From Deltaproteobacteria bacterium (lineage in GTDB: Bacteria; Myxococcota_A; UBA9042; PHBI01; JACKFB01), in contig JACKFB010000005.1 of the NCBI GenBank assembly GCA_020632695.1, positions 186,001 to 250,000 on the forward strand: a DNA stretch of 64,000 nt, read 5' to 3'. A program made the position numbers and the translations under genes. Position 1 is the stretch's first letter. The number at the start of each line of letters is the position of its first letter. Shown here piece after piece: positions 54,933 through 63,368 of this stretch. The notes beneath the pieces are model-generated. The model was not told the DNA's origin and searched no databases. It saw only the letters and a list, made by a program, of their open reading frames with translations.

Positions 54933-56567
54933 ATGAGCCTACCCCTACTCACACTCCTCATCGCCACGCCGAGCGTCGGCGCGCTGATGCTGGCCTTCGT
55001 GCCGGCACACCAGCGCACGGCTCACCGCGTCATCGGCGCGGCCGTGGCGATCCTCGTCTTCCTCATGTCGCTGCCGCTGCTCAGCGCCTTCGACCCGGCG
55101 GCCACCGGTCTGCAGCTCGTCGAGGACGCCGCCTGGATCCCCTCCATCGGCGCCGGCTGGCGCCTCGCCGTGGACGGCGTGAGCCTGTGGATCATCCTGC
55201 TCACCACCTTCCTCACGCCGCTGATCCTCATCGGCGCCCACTCGGCCATCACCCACCGCGTCCGCGAGTTCGTCATCGCGATGCTGGTGCTCGAGACGGC
55301 CATGCTCGGCGCGCTCTGCGCCACCGATCTGCTGCTCTTCTATCTGTTCTGGGAGCTGATGCTGGTGCCGATGTACCTGCTCATCGGCATCTGGGGCGGC
55401 GCCAACCGGCTCTACGCCACGGTGAAGTTCTTCATCTACACCATGGTCGGCAGCCTCCTGATGCTGGTCGGCATCATCTACCTCTACCTCCTCGCCGGTC
55501 ACAGCTTCGACTTCGCGCAGATCCTGGCCCTGAAGCTGGACCCCACCCAGCAGCGCTGGCTCTTCGCCGCCTTCGGCCTCGCCTTCGCCATCAAGGTGCC
55601 GGTCTTCCCCTTCCACACCTGGCTGCCCGACGCCCACACCGAGGCGCCGACGGCCGGCTCGGTCATCCTGGCCGGCGTGCTGCTCAAGATGGGCACCTAC
55701 GGCTTCTTGCGCTTCGCCCTGCCGCTCTTCCCGCACGCCATGGGCGAGTTCTCCCCCCTGGTGCTGGTCCTCTCGGTGGTCGGCATCGTCTACGGCGCGC
55801 TGGTCGCCTGGGCGCAGAGCGACGTGAAGAAGCTGGTGGCCTACTCCTCGGTCAGCCACCTCGGCTTCGTGATGCTGGGCATCGTCGCCCTCAACACCCA
55901 GGCGGTCGAAGGCGCCATCCTCCAGATGGTCAACCACGGCATCTCCACCGGAGCCCTCTTCATCCTGGTCGGCGTCATCTACGAGCGCCGCCACACCCGA
56001 AAGATCACCGACTTCGGCGGCCTCGCCGCCGTGATGCCGCTCTTCACGACGACCTTCATCATCGTGACCATGAGCTCCATCGGCCTGCCCGGCACCAACG
56101 GCTTCGTCGGCGAGTTCCTCATCCTCTCCGGCTCGATGAGCGAGGGCCTCCCGGTGTTGCCCGGCACCCCCTGGAACGCCTGGCCCAGCCTGTCGGTCGC
56201 CGCGGTCGTCTTCGCCACCTCCGGCGTCATCCTGGGTGCCGTCTACATGTTGTCGATGGTGCGGCGCGTCTTCTTCGGCCCCCTCACCCACGACGCGAAC
56301 CGCAAGCTCGCCGACCTCAACCTGCGCGAGATCCTCGTGCTGGCGCCGCTGGTCCTCCTCATCTTCGGCATCGGCCTCTTCCCGAACCTCCTGCTCCGCC
56401 CGATGCACGCCTCGGTGAACGCCCTGGTCGAGCGCACCCGCCCGGTGGTGTCCGCCACGCGCCAGCCCCTCGAGATGGCCGCCTCGCCACAGCTCGCCGC
56501 GCCGAAGCTGGCCGCGTCCACCGACGCCCCCCTCCCTGAAGCCGCCCCGGCGGAGGCCACGCGATGA
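54933..56567 (+). CDS. nuoM: NADH-quinone oxidoreductase subunit M
   Basis: The 544-aa subunit shows the MrpD-type core: FWELMLVPMYLLIGIWGG, PFHTWLPDAHTEAPTAGSV, KKLVAYSSVSHLGFVMLG and GLPGTNGFVGEF. It pumps protons in the membrane arm. The last ~40 residues are an Ala/Pro-rich extension beyond the family norm. The stop overlaps the nuoN start (ATGA). Confidence 0.98.
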   Translation: MSLPLLTLLIATPSVGALMLAFVPAHQRTAHRVIGAAVAILVFLMSLPLLSAFDPAATGLQLVEDAAWIPSIGAGWRLAVDGVSLWIILLTTFLTPLILIGAHSAITHRVREFVIAMLVLETAMLGALCATDLLLFYLFWELMLVPMYLLIGIWGGANRLYATVKFFIYTMVGSLLMLVGIIYLYLLAGHSFDFAQILALKLDPTQQRWLFAAFGLAFAIKVPVFPFHTWLPDAHTEAPTAGSVILAGVLLKMGTYGFLRFALPLFPHAMGEFSPLVLVLSVVGIVYGALVAWAQSDVKKLVAYSSVSHLGFVMLGIVALNTQAVEGAILQMVNHGISTGALFILVGVIYERRHTRKITDFGGLAAVMPLFTTTFIIVTMSSIGLPGTNGFVGEFLILSGSMSEGLPVLPGTPWNAWPSLSVAAVVFATSGVILGAVYMLSMVRRVFFGPLTHDANRKLADLNLREILVLAPLVLLIFGIGLFPNLLLRPMHASVNALVERTRPVVSATRQPLEMAASPQLAAPKLAASTDAPLPEAAPAEATR

Positions 56568-58165
56568 TCTCCGACCTCGTCCTGGCCTCGCCGCTCCTGA
56601 TCCTCGCCTTCGTCGGCCTGTTGGCGCTGATGGCCGGTGTGCTGAGCCCGCGCGACACCTCGACGCGCTGGCTGGGCTACGTGGTCTCCTTCGGTTGCCT
56701 CATCGCGCTGGGCGCCGTGTGGTGGCTCTGGGGTCAGCCGCAGCTCACCTTCCAGACCGCGGCCATGTCCGGCTCCCTCACCTTCGACCACTTCGGCCTG
56801 GCGCTCGCCGGCATCATCCTGCTGGGCACCCTGCTGACCAGCCTGGCCGCGGTCGACTACCTCCCGGCCCAGGACGTGGACCACCCCGAGTACTACGCGC
56901 TGGTGGCCTTCTGCGCCCTGGGCATGGTGGCGCTGGTGACCGCCGGCGACCTGCTCACCGTCTTCGTGGCCCTCGAGGTGATGTCCATCGGCGTCTACAT
57001 CCTCGCTGGCTTCAAGCGCGACAGCCCCTACGCCACCGAGTCGGCGATGAAGTACTTCATCATGGGCTCCTTCGCCTCCGCCGTGCTGTTGCTGGGCATC
57101 GCGTTCATCTACGGCGTCACCGGCGAGATCACCCTCGTCGGCATAAGCCGCGCCTTCCACTTCCAGGACGGCCCGGCCTCGGACCCGCTGGCCGCCATCG
57201 GGATGGTGCTCATCCTCGCCGCCTTCGCCTTCAAGGTGGCCGCCGCGCCCTTCCACATGTGGGTGCCCGACGTCTACGAGGGCGCGCTGAGCTCGGTCAC
57301 CGGCTTCATGGCCGTCGCGGTGAAGACGGCCGCCTTCGGCGCCCTGGCGCGCATCCTGCTCACCTGCTTCGGCGACGAGGCCTTCCGCACCGGCCCCATC
57401 TCCTGGGAGGTCTTCATCGCCGGCCTGGCGGTCGCCAGCATGCTGGCGGGCAACCTCATGGCGCTGGCTCAGACCAACCTCAAGCGCATGCTGGCGTACT
57501 CCGCGGTCGCCCACACCGGCTACCTGCTGCTGGCGCTCGTCGCGGTGCCCGGCGGCGAGCTCAGCCTCAACGCCCTCGGCGGCGGCCTCGTCATCTACCT
57601 GCTGGGCTACACCCTCGCCAACGCCGCGGCCTTCGCCGTCGCCGCGGCCCTGGGCGGCGAGGACGTCGAGGACATCTCCGAGCCGGCCTATGCCGGTCTG
57701 GCCCGCCGATCGCCGACCCTGGCCTTCTTCCTCGCCGTCGCGATGCTCTCCTTGCTCGGCATCCCCGCCACCGCCGGCTTCGTCGGCAAGCTCACCATCT
57801 TCTCCGAGCTGCTCGCCGACCCCTCCTGGCTCTGGCTGGTGGTCTTCGCCGTCGTCAACTCGGTCATCAGCGCCTTCTACTATCTGCGCGTCATCCTGGT
57901 CGCCTACATGAAGGACGAGTCGGGGCAGATGCGCCTGCTGACCAGCCGGACGGTGCGCTTCTCCGCCGGCCTGGCCACCGTGCTCACCCTGGCCGTCGGG
58001 CTCTTGCCCGGCAACGCGCTGGAGGCCTCGACCGACGCCGGACGCAGTCTGGCCCGCACCACCACGCCGGGGCTGAGCGGCGCCGTCGCGCTGCCCCACG
58101 CCTCGGCCGAGGCGGCGGTCATCGGCGCCCCCGATGGCGCCCCCGAGGTTCAGTCCCCGCGCTGA
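56564..58165 (+). CDS. nuoN: NADH-quinone oxidoreductase subunit N
   Basis: The 533-aa subunit has the third antiporter-like fold: FVALEVMSIGVYILAGF, PFHMWVPDVYEGAL, KRMLAYSAVAHTGYLLLAL and GIPATAGFVGKL. It is the last gene of the operon. Its final 16 bases overlap the end of the convergent gene at 58150, so no room exists for a separate terminator between them. An Ala/Pro-rich C-terminal tail (~60 residues) follows the last helix. Confidence 0.98.
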   Translation: MISDLVLASPLLILAFVGLLALMAGVLSPRDTSTRWLGYVVSFGCLIALGAVWWLWGQPQLTFQTAAMSGSLTFDHFGLALAGIILLGTLLTSLAAVDYLPAQDVDHPEYYALVAFCALGMVALVTAGDLLTVFVALEVMSIGVYILAGFKRDSPYATESAMKYFIMGSFASAVLLLGIAFIYGVTGEITLVGISRAFHFQDGPASDPLAAIGMVLILAAFAFKVAAAPFHMWVPDVYEGALSSVTGFMAVAVKTAAFGALARILLTCFGDEAFRTGPISWEVFIAGLAVASMLAGNLMALAQTNLKRMLAYSAVAHTGYLLLALVAVPGGELSLNALGGGLVIYLLGYTLANAAAFAVAAALGGEDVEDISEPAYAGLARRSPTLAFFLAVAMLSLLGIPATAGFVGKLTIFSELLADPSWLWLVVFAVVNSVISAFYYLRVILVAYMKDESGQMRLLTSRTVRFSAGLATVLTLAVGLLPGNALEASTDAGRSLARTTTPGLSGAVALPHASAEAAVIGAPDGAPEVQSPR

Positions 58166-59061
58166 GCGCCCGCTGGCTCCTGACGCCCGCCCGAGCGCGG
58201 CCCGTGGTCGGGGATGACCACCTCCACGTCGAGGATCAGCGCCTGGATCTGCGCGAGCGCCTCGCCGTCCCGCCCGCGCAGCGCCTGCGGCGCCTCCTCG
58301 GTGGGCATCAGCAGCTCGTAGCCGCTGGTGGGCCCGAGGCTGTCTGGGCCCACCGCCACGACCAGCCGCTGCCGCTCCCGCCCGGGCACCGGGGCGCCCT
58401 GCTCGATGACCCCGATGCGCACCGCCAGCACCGGGTAGCCCCCCGCCTCCCGGATCGTCGCCGCCGCGCGCGCCCTCGCGTCCGGGTCGGAGGCCCCCGG
58501 CGCGGGCGCCGCCTCCAGCGCCAACCCACCCACCGCTCGGGCGCCGGCCTCCTGCGGTGCGGGAAGCAGCGACACGACGAACTCCAGCGCGGCCACCGAC
58601 GCCGTGCGCACCGGCCCCAGCCGAGCCGGGCCCAGATCGACCAGGGTCGGCGCCCCATCGGGCGCGAGCCGCAGGTTGCGCCCGCCCTCGCCCCGCGGCG
58701 CGGTGGTCGCCGCACCGACCGGCCACTCGGTGACGCCGCCGTCGGCGCGCACTACGCGGGCCAGCACCTGGAAGCGCACCACCCCGTGCTCGTCCGCGGC
58801 GGGCGCGTCGCGCGGCTGCAGCACCAGCGCGATGGGCCGCAGGTAGAGCTCGGCGCTCGGCGCCAGCACCAGGGCGTCGATGGGCGAGACCCGCGAGGGT
58901 CCGGTCTCGGACGGGGCCTCGGCCAGGAAGAGCCAGGCAGGGCTGAGCGGCAGCCCCGGCGCCGTCGGGGGCTCGACGGGGGGAGCGGCGCGGCCCGTCG
59001 CGCTGGCGAGGCCCGAGCCCAGGCCGAGCGCCCACGCCAGCGCCAGCAGCGCCACCCTCAC
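58150..59061 (-). CDS. Secreted protein of unknown function
   Basis: A GTG overlapping the upstream stop (GTGA) gives 303 aa with a signal peptide (VALLALAWALGLGSGLASA). The mature part has Pro/Ala-rich and beta-rich stretches (VVRFQVLARVVRADGG, VDLGPARLGPV) without cysteine-based or catalytic motifs. Its 3' end overlaps nuoN on the other strand. It belongs to a three-gene overlapping unit with the SprT-like and membrane-protein genes. Longer frames to 59574 run inside the upstream gene. Confidence 0.7.
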   Translation of the reverse strand: MRVALLALAWALGLGSGLASATGRAAPPVEPPTAPGLPLSPAWLFLAEAPSETGPSRVSPIDALVLAPSAELYLRPIALVLQPRDAPAADEHGVVRFQVLARVVRADGGVTEWPVGAATTAPRGEGGRNLRLAPDGAPTLVDLGPARLGPVRTASVAALEFVVSLLPAPQEAGARAVGGLALEAAPAPGASDPDARARAAATIREAGGYPVLAVRIGVIEQGAPVPGRERQRLVVAVGPDSLGPTSGYELLMPTEEAPQALRGRDGEALAQIQALILDVEVVIPDHGPRSGGRQEPAGAQRGD

Positions 59062-59798
59062 CCCGGCTCCGGGCGAGCGCGGCGGCGGCCGAGCAGCAGC
59101 GGGATCAGCGTACGCTCGAGCCGCTTCGCGTCCTCGTAGCGGGGGTGCGCGCGCTCCAGATCGCGGAAGGCCCTCGGGTGCACCTTGCGCCGGGGCCCGC
59201 TCTCGTCGATGCCGAGGCGGTGGTGGAGCAGCTCGTGGTAGAGCACGAACCCGACGAACCAGCCGGGGACGCGCGCGTCGTCCAGCAGCCTGTGGATGCG
59301 GATGACGCCGCTGGCGACGGAGTAGGAGCCCAGTCGGATCGAGCGCTGGCCACGGCGCACGCTCCGCCGGGGGCCGAAGGTCACGGGCGAGACGGCGGGC
59401 GCGCCGAAAGCCCGCTGGGACTCTGCCTCGAGCAGGGCCGCCAGATCGTGGACGGCGCCCCGGGGATCGAGGGTGGTGATGCGCTGGCGGCGCTGGCGCG
59501 GCGCCGGCTCGAGCGCGGCGAAGAGCGTCCTGACCCGCGCGCGTGCGCCCGGCCGCTCCAGGGCGAAGTCGCACAGCGCGTCGATGGCGTCCGTCCCCAG
59601 CGGCTCGAGCGCGCGGGACACCCGCACCGTCAGGCGCCTGCGCTCCCTCACCGTGGAGATGAGCCGGACGGCGTTGTCCGTCTCGACCACCTGCACGGTC
59701 AGATCGCAGCGCTCGGCCAGCGTGCGACCCAGGCGCTGGGCGAGGCTCTCGGAGGGCGTCCCGGTGATCGGAGCGCGCCGGGCCGCCGCCTCACTCAT
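59058..59798 (-). CDS. SprT-like/HExxH zinc metalloprotease-like protein
   Basis: The 246-aa protein has a C-terminal metalloprotease region with the motif VLYHELLHHRLG (His188, Glu189, His192) preceded by strands IRIHRLLDDARVPGWFVGFV. A downstream HPRAFRDLE segment may supply the third ligand. Layout and length recall SprT-like proteins, some of which act on DNA-protein crosslinks. The Arg-rich N-terminal ~120 residues have no recognised fold. Its ATG overlaps the upstream gene by eight bases. Confidence 0.75.
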   Translation of the reverse strand: MSEAAARRAPITGTPSESLAQRLGRTLAERCDLTVQVVETDNAVRLISTVRERRRLTVRVSRALEPLGTDAIDALCDFALERPGARARVRTLFAALEPAPRQRRQRITTLDPRGAVHDLAALLEAESQRAFGAPAVSPVTFGPRRSVRRGQRSIRLGSYSVASGVIRIHRLLDDARVPGWFVGFVLYHELLHHRLGIDESGPRRKVHPRAFRDLERAHPRYEDAKRLERTLIPLLLGRRRARPEPG

Positions 59799-60351
59799 CG
59801 TGACGGAAGCGCGTGAGCACGGCCCAGTGGAAGAGCAGCGCGGCGCCGACGGCGACGAGCGCCAGCGCCGGCACGCGCAGGAGCGGGAGGTCGGGACGCA
59901 GCACCTGCTCGGCGTCGATGACCACCAGCCGCGCGGGCACCAGCTCCACCAGGACCCAGGCGAAGAAGCCCAGCAGCGCGAGCGTGACCAGCCCGTAGAA
60001 GGCGCGCACCAGTCGCCGCGCCTGCAGGTGCACCTTCAGGTAGATGATGATGAACGAGAAGATCACCACGTACATGGCCAGGTGCATGTACCAGTCGGTC
60101 AGGCCGCCGCCGAGCGCGATCAGCGTGCCGGCCACCCCGGTCAGCACGTAGGCCAGCAGCATCCACCACAGGAAGCTCGAGTGCATGGAGCGCAAGAAGG
60201 CCGCGGCCCGGGACGCCTCCTCGCGCACGTCGGGGAGGTGGGCCTGCTGCCGCATGCGATCCAGCGCCAGGTCGGCGAGGTGCTCGGTGCGGTCGACGAG
60301 CCCCGCCTCGGGGTCCTGCGTCTCCGTCTGCTTCGACCCCGGCTCGTCCAT
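59791..60351 (-). CDS. Four-helix membrane protein of unknown function
   Basis: From ATG 60351 the 186-aa product has a charged cytoplasmic N-terminus and four hydrophobic helices (FLWWMLLAYVLTGVAGTLIAL, YVVIFSFIIIYLKVHL, YGLVTLALLGFFAWVLVELV, and VPALALVAVGAALLFHWAVL). No functional family was recognised. It is the first gene of a minus-strand unit with overlapping coding ends and lies ~75 bases from the tRNA promoter on the other strand. Confidence 0.72.
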   Translation of the reverse strand: MDEPGSKQTETQDPEAGLVDRTEHLADLALDRMRQQAHLPDVREEASRAAAFLRSMHSSFLWWMLLAYVLTGVAGTLIALGGGLTDWYMHLAMYVVIFSFIIIYLKVHLQARRLVRAFYGLVTLALLGFFAWVLVELVPARLVVIDAEQVLRPDLPLLRVPALALVAVGAALLFHWAVLTRFRHDE

Positions 60352-60427
60352 CGGCGCGAGGTTAGCAGCGCGCCCCCGGCTGTCAATCGAGCGACGCGCC
60401 GCCGCACCCGGGCGCACCGGTTAGCGG

Positions 60428-60456
60428 TTGACAACGCAGGGCGCGCTCACTATCTA
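60428..60456 (+). promoter_or_regulatory. Strong sigma70-type promoter of the tRNA cluster
   Basis: TTGACA (60428-60433), a 17-base spacer and TATCTA (60451-60456) lie 30 bases ahead of the first tRNA. Spacing and both hexamers are close to consensus, as expected for a stable-RNA promoter. Confidence 0.75.
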
Positions 60457-60485
60457 GTGTCGCCGGCCGAGGCAGAGCGCGCTGA

Positions 60486-60559
60486 GCGCCAGTAGCTCAG
60501 CCGGATAGAGCAACGGCCTTCTAAGCCGTAGGTCAGAGGTTCGAGTCCTCTCTGGCGCG
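60486..60559 (+). tRNA. tRNA-Arg (anticodon TCT)
   Basis: The acceptor GCGCCAG pairs with CTGGCGC. The anticodon stem ACGGC/GCCGT encloses the loop CTTCTAA, giving anticodon TCT at 60520-60522 for AGA codons. The T-loop TTCGAGT is standard. The 3' CCA is not encoded. First of four tRNAs before the terminator. Confidence 0.96.
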
Positions 60560-60592
60560 TTCTTTTCAGTCCTGGACAGTTCCGACAGCGTG

Positions 60593-60669
60593 GTGGGCGT
60601 AGCTCAGTTGGTTAGAGCGCTGGATTGTGGCTCCGGAGGTCGGGGGTTCAAATCCCCTCGCTCACCCCA
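60593..60669 (+). tRNA. tRNA-His (anticodon GTG)
   Basis: Acceptor GTGGGCG/CGCTCAC, anticodon loop TTGTGGC with GTG, and T-loop TTCAAAT are present. The extra G-1 of histidine tRNA is encoded at 60592 and pairs with C73. The 3' CCA is encoded (60667-60669), unlike in its neighbours. Confidence 0.96.
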
Positions 60670-60703
60670 CAGCTTCCGTCGGAAGGAGAACCGAGAGGGT
60701 TGC

Positions 60704-60777
<74 letters not shown>

Positions 60778-60886
60778 TGTCTCCCTTGGTGCCTCGCGTC
60801 CGGGCCGGTCCTAGTTGACAATCAGGAGAAGCTCCGGCAGTTGAAGCGGCGCGGTCGCCCCCGTGGGGGCCGCTGGTTTCCTTTGT

Positions 60887-60959
60887 GGGCGCGTAGCTCA
60901 GTTGGTAGAGCAGCGGACTCTTAATCCGCGGGTCGACAGTTCGAGCCTGTCCGCGCTCA
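60887..60959 (+). tRNA. tRNA-Lys (anticodon CTT)
   Basis: Acceptor GGGCGCG/CGCGCTC with one G-T pair; anticodon stem GCGGA/TCCGC with loop CTCTTAA gives CTT at 60920-60922 for AAG codons. CCA is not encoded. A strong terminator follows directly. Confidence 0.95.
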
Positions 60960-60969
60960 CGCACTCCTC

Positions 60970-61008
60970 GGGATGGACCGCTTCGGCGGTCCATCCCTTG
61001 TTTTTTTT
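60970..61008 (+). terminator. Intrinsic terminator after tRNA-Lys
   Basis: A perfect 12-bp stem (60970-60981 with 60986-60997) closes a TTCG tetraloop and is followed by TTG and eight T residues. This is the clearest terminator in the window and ends the tRNA Arg-His-Arg-Lys transcript, 34 bases before tRNA-Leu. Confidence 0.95.
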
Positions 61009-61042
61009 CTCCGGACGGGCGCAGCGTCGGTCCGCACGCTTT

Positions 61043-61126
61043 GCGAGAGTGGCGGAACTGGTAGACGCGCTGGTTTTAGGTACCAGTGGTTCATCCGTGG
61101 GGGTTCGAGTCCCCCCTCTCGCACCA
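61043..61126 (+). tRNA. tRNA-Leu (anticodon TAG)
   Basis: A class II tRNA with acceptor GCGAGAG/CTCTCGC, anticodon stem CTGGT/ACCAG and loop TTTAGGT giving anticodon TAG for CTA codons. It has the expected long variable arm, and CCA is encoded (61124-61126). It lies beyond the terminator and 62 bases before tig, so it may be co-transcribed with tig. Confidence 0.96.
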
Positions 61127-61187
61127 CCTCCCGAGGCTCCGACGAGCCCACGTATCGCGCGCGCGGCGCGCACCAGAGGCAAGGCCC

Positions 61188-62579
61188 ATGCGCACCTCGG
61201 TCGAGACGATCAGCGAGATTCAGGTCAAGGTCGCCGTCGAGCTCCCCGCCGAAGCGGTCGACGCCGAGTACGCCCGCCAGCTCGAGGCGGTCGGGCGCAA
61301 GGCGCGCGTCAAGGGCTTCCGCCCGGGCAAGGCGCCGCGGAACCTGGTGAAGCGGATGTTCGCCGGGCAGCTCGGCGCCGACACGGCGATGAAGCTGGTG
61401 CGCGAGACCCTCGACGACGCGCTGGCGACGGTCGACCGCAAGACGGTGGGCGACCCCCAGCTCGAGCCGGTGGTGGCGAAGGAGGGCGAGCCGCTGACCT
61501 ACCACGTCCACGTCCAGGTCATGCCGGAGATCAAGCTGGCGAACTGGGAGGGCCTCTCGGTCACCGTGCCCCCCATCGAGGTGGACGAGGACGCGATCGA
61601 GGCCGAGATCGCGAAGCTCCGGGAGCGCCACAAGGAGCGCGTCCCGGTCGAGGATCGCGGCGCGGACCTGGGCGACATCGTCATCGTGGACACCACCGGC
61701 GAGGTCGAGGGCGAGGCGGACGATCGCCTGACCACGTCGGGCATGGAGGTGCGCCTGGGCGACGAGCACCTGATCCCCGGCTTCGGCGACCAGCTCATGG
61801 GCGCCCGAAGCGGAGAGGAGCGCACGGTGGAGGTCAGCTTCCCCGAGGACTTCCGCCCCGAGACGCTGGCAGGCAAGAGCGCGCGGCTCCAGGTGAGCGT
61901 GACCAGCGTCGTCCGCGACGAGCTGCCCGATCTGGACGACGACTTCGCCCAGGACGCGGGCCACGAGTCGATGCAGGAGCTGCGCGACTCCTTCGCCGAG
62001 GGCGCCCGCAAGCGCGCCGAGACCGAGCGGCAGGGTGTGCTCGATCGCCGCCTCATCGAGGTGCTGCTCGAGCGGCACCCCTTCCCGGTGCCGCCGGCGA
62101 TGGTCGAGCGTCACTTCCAGGCCAGCGCACGCGACCTGGTGCAGATGCTCATGCGCCAGGGCTTCCCGCAGAAGCAGGCCATCGACCTGGTGCAGCGATC
62201 GGCGGGCGGGATGGTCGGCGACTCCGAGCGGGCCGTGAAGCGCCACCTGGCGCTGGAGGCCCTGGTGCAGACCGCTCAGCTCAGCATCGACGACGCCGAG
62301 CTCGACGCCGCCGCCCGCGAGTGGCTGGACGAGCGGGGCGGGCTGCAGCACCACCATCACCACGACCACGACCACGCCGACTGCGACCACGACCACGAGG
62401 CCGAGGAGCTGCAGGAGGCTCGCGAGTTCGTGCGCATGGAGAAGCTGCACCGCCGCGCCCTTGATCTCCTGGCCGAACATGCAACCATCACCGAGGCTCC
62501 CGACCCGCAGCCGACCGACGCCGACGCGGCGCAGGGCGACGACGAGGCGGAGACCCCGGACGACGAGGCCACCGAATGA
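61188..62579 (+). CDS. tig: Trigger factor with a histidine-rich insertion
   Basis: The 463-aa ribosome-bound chaperone and prolyl isomerase has the ribosome-docking motif VKGFRPGKAPRNLVKRMF near residue 43. A PPIase domain (GDIVIVDTTGEVEGE, HLIPGFGDQLMGARSGEE) and the helical C-domain follow. At residues 388-404 sits a natural run of nine His with Asp, Glu and one Cys, a likely metal-binding stretch absent from typical trigger factors. An acidic tail follows. ATG 61188 begins the family N-terminus. The clpP start overlaps its stop, the classical tig-clpP-clpX order. Confidence 0.97.
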   Translation: MRTSVETISEIQVKVAVELPAEAVDAEYARQLEAVGRKARVKGFRPGKAPRNLVKRMFAGQLGADTAMKLVRETLDDALATVDRKTVGDPQLEPVVAKEGEPLTYHVHVQVMPEIKLANWEGLSVTVPPIEVDEDAIEAEIAKLRERHKERVPVEDRGADLGDIVIVDTTGEVEGEADDRLTTSGMEVRLGDEHLIPGFGDQLMGARSGEERTVEVSFPEDFRPETLAGKSARLQVSVTSVVRDELPDLDDDFAQDAGHESMQELRDSFAEGARKRAETERQGVLDRRLIEVLLERHPFPVPPAMVERHFQASARDLVQMLMRQGFPQKQAIDLVQRSAGGMVGDSERAVKRHLALEALVQTAQLSIDDAELDAAAREWLDERGGLQHHHHHDHDHADCDHDHEAEELQEAREFVRMEKLHRRALDLLAEHATITEAPDPQPTDADAAQGDDEAETPDDEATE

Positions 62580-63160
62580 CCCTGATCCCGACCGTCATCG
62601 AGCAGACCCACCGCGGCGAGCGCGAGTGGGGCATCTTCTCGAGGCTCCTCAAGGACCGGATCATCTTCATCGGCAGCGAGATCAACGACCTCGTCGCCAA
62701 CGTCGTGATCGCCCAGCTCCTCTTCCTCGACAGCGAGGATCCGGACAAGGAGATCAACATCTACATCAACTCGCCGGGCGGCTCGATCACGGCCGGCCTG
62801 GCGATCTACGACACGATGCAGTTCCTCGGGTGCGACATCTCGACGATCTGCATCGGGCAGGCCGCCTCGATGGCCGCCGTGCTGCTGGCCGCCGGGACCA
62901 AGGGCAAGCGCTACGCCCTGCCCCACTCCCGGATCATGCTGCACCAGCCGCTGGGCGGGCTGGGCGGCCAGGCCTCGGACATCGACATCGCGGCGCGGGA
63001 GATCATCTTCCTCAAGAGCCAGCTCCTCGAAATCCTCTCCCGGCACACCGGGCAGACCGTCGAGAAGCTCCACGAGGACACCGACCGCGACTTCTTCCTC
63101 CGCCCGCAGACGGCGGCCGAGTACGGTCTCATCGACCAGATCGTGGCGCGGAAGAGCTGA
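62576..63160 (+). CDS. clpP: ATP-dependent Clp protease proteolytic subunit
   Basis: The 194-aa serine protease has the catalytic Ser in GQAASMAAVL, His in SRIMLHQPLGG and Asp in EDTDRDFFL, plus the INSPGGSITAGLAIYDTM helix. Tetradecamers form the degradation chamber served by ClpX. ATG overlaps the tig stop (ATGA), so the two are translationally coupled. Confidence 0.98.
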   Translation: MTLIPTVIEQTHRGEREWGIFSRLLKDRIIFIGSEINDLVANVVIAQLLFLDSEDPDKEINIYINSPGGSITAGLAIYDTMQFLGCDISTICIGQAASMAAVLLAAGTKGKRYALPHSRIMLHQPLGGLGGQASDIDIAAREIIFLKSQLLEILSRHTGQTVEKLHEDTDRDFFLRPQTAAEYGLIDQIVARKS

Positions 63161-63230
63161 TCGGAGCAGGCCGGCGCAGGCGCGGCGAGGGGCCAGGGGC
63201 GGGCACGAGCGCTCGGGACGGGCTCTCAGA

Positions 63231-63259
63231 TTGTGCTGAGGGATCCCTTGGGCTATCGT
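63231..63259 (+). promoter_or_regulatory. Candidate clpX promoter
   Basis: TTGTGC (63231-63236), 17 bases, TATCGT (63254-63259) lie in the 208-base clpP-clpX gap, about 110 bases before the probable clpX start. The -35 is imperfect, and no other signal stands out in the gap. Confidence 0.4.
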
Positions 63260-63368
63260 CCCCTCAAGTCGGGACGCGACGGCCGATTCAGCCCTTGGCG
63301 ACTGACTGGACGGCGCATCGGGTCGAGTGCGATCACTAGATGCCAACGGCACGCGGGGAGCGCTTCCA

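Noticed and set aside
52853..56408. Long minus-strand open frames opposite nuoL and nuoM
   Set aside because: They are His/Asp/Glu-rich shadows of the highly conserved nuo genes with no independent signals.
60815..60845. A promoter starting at TTGACA in front of tRNA-Lys
   Set aside because: The hexamer is perfect but no acceptable -10 follows at 16-18 bases (CAGTTG); the cluster promoter at 60428 suffices.
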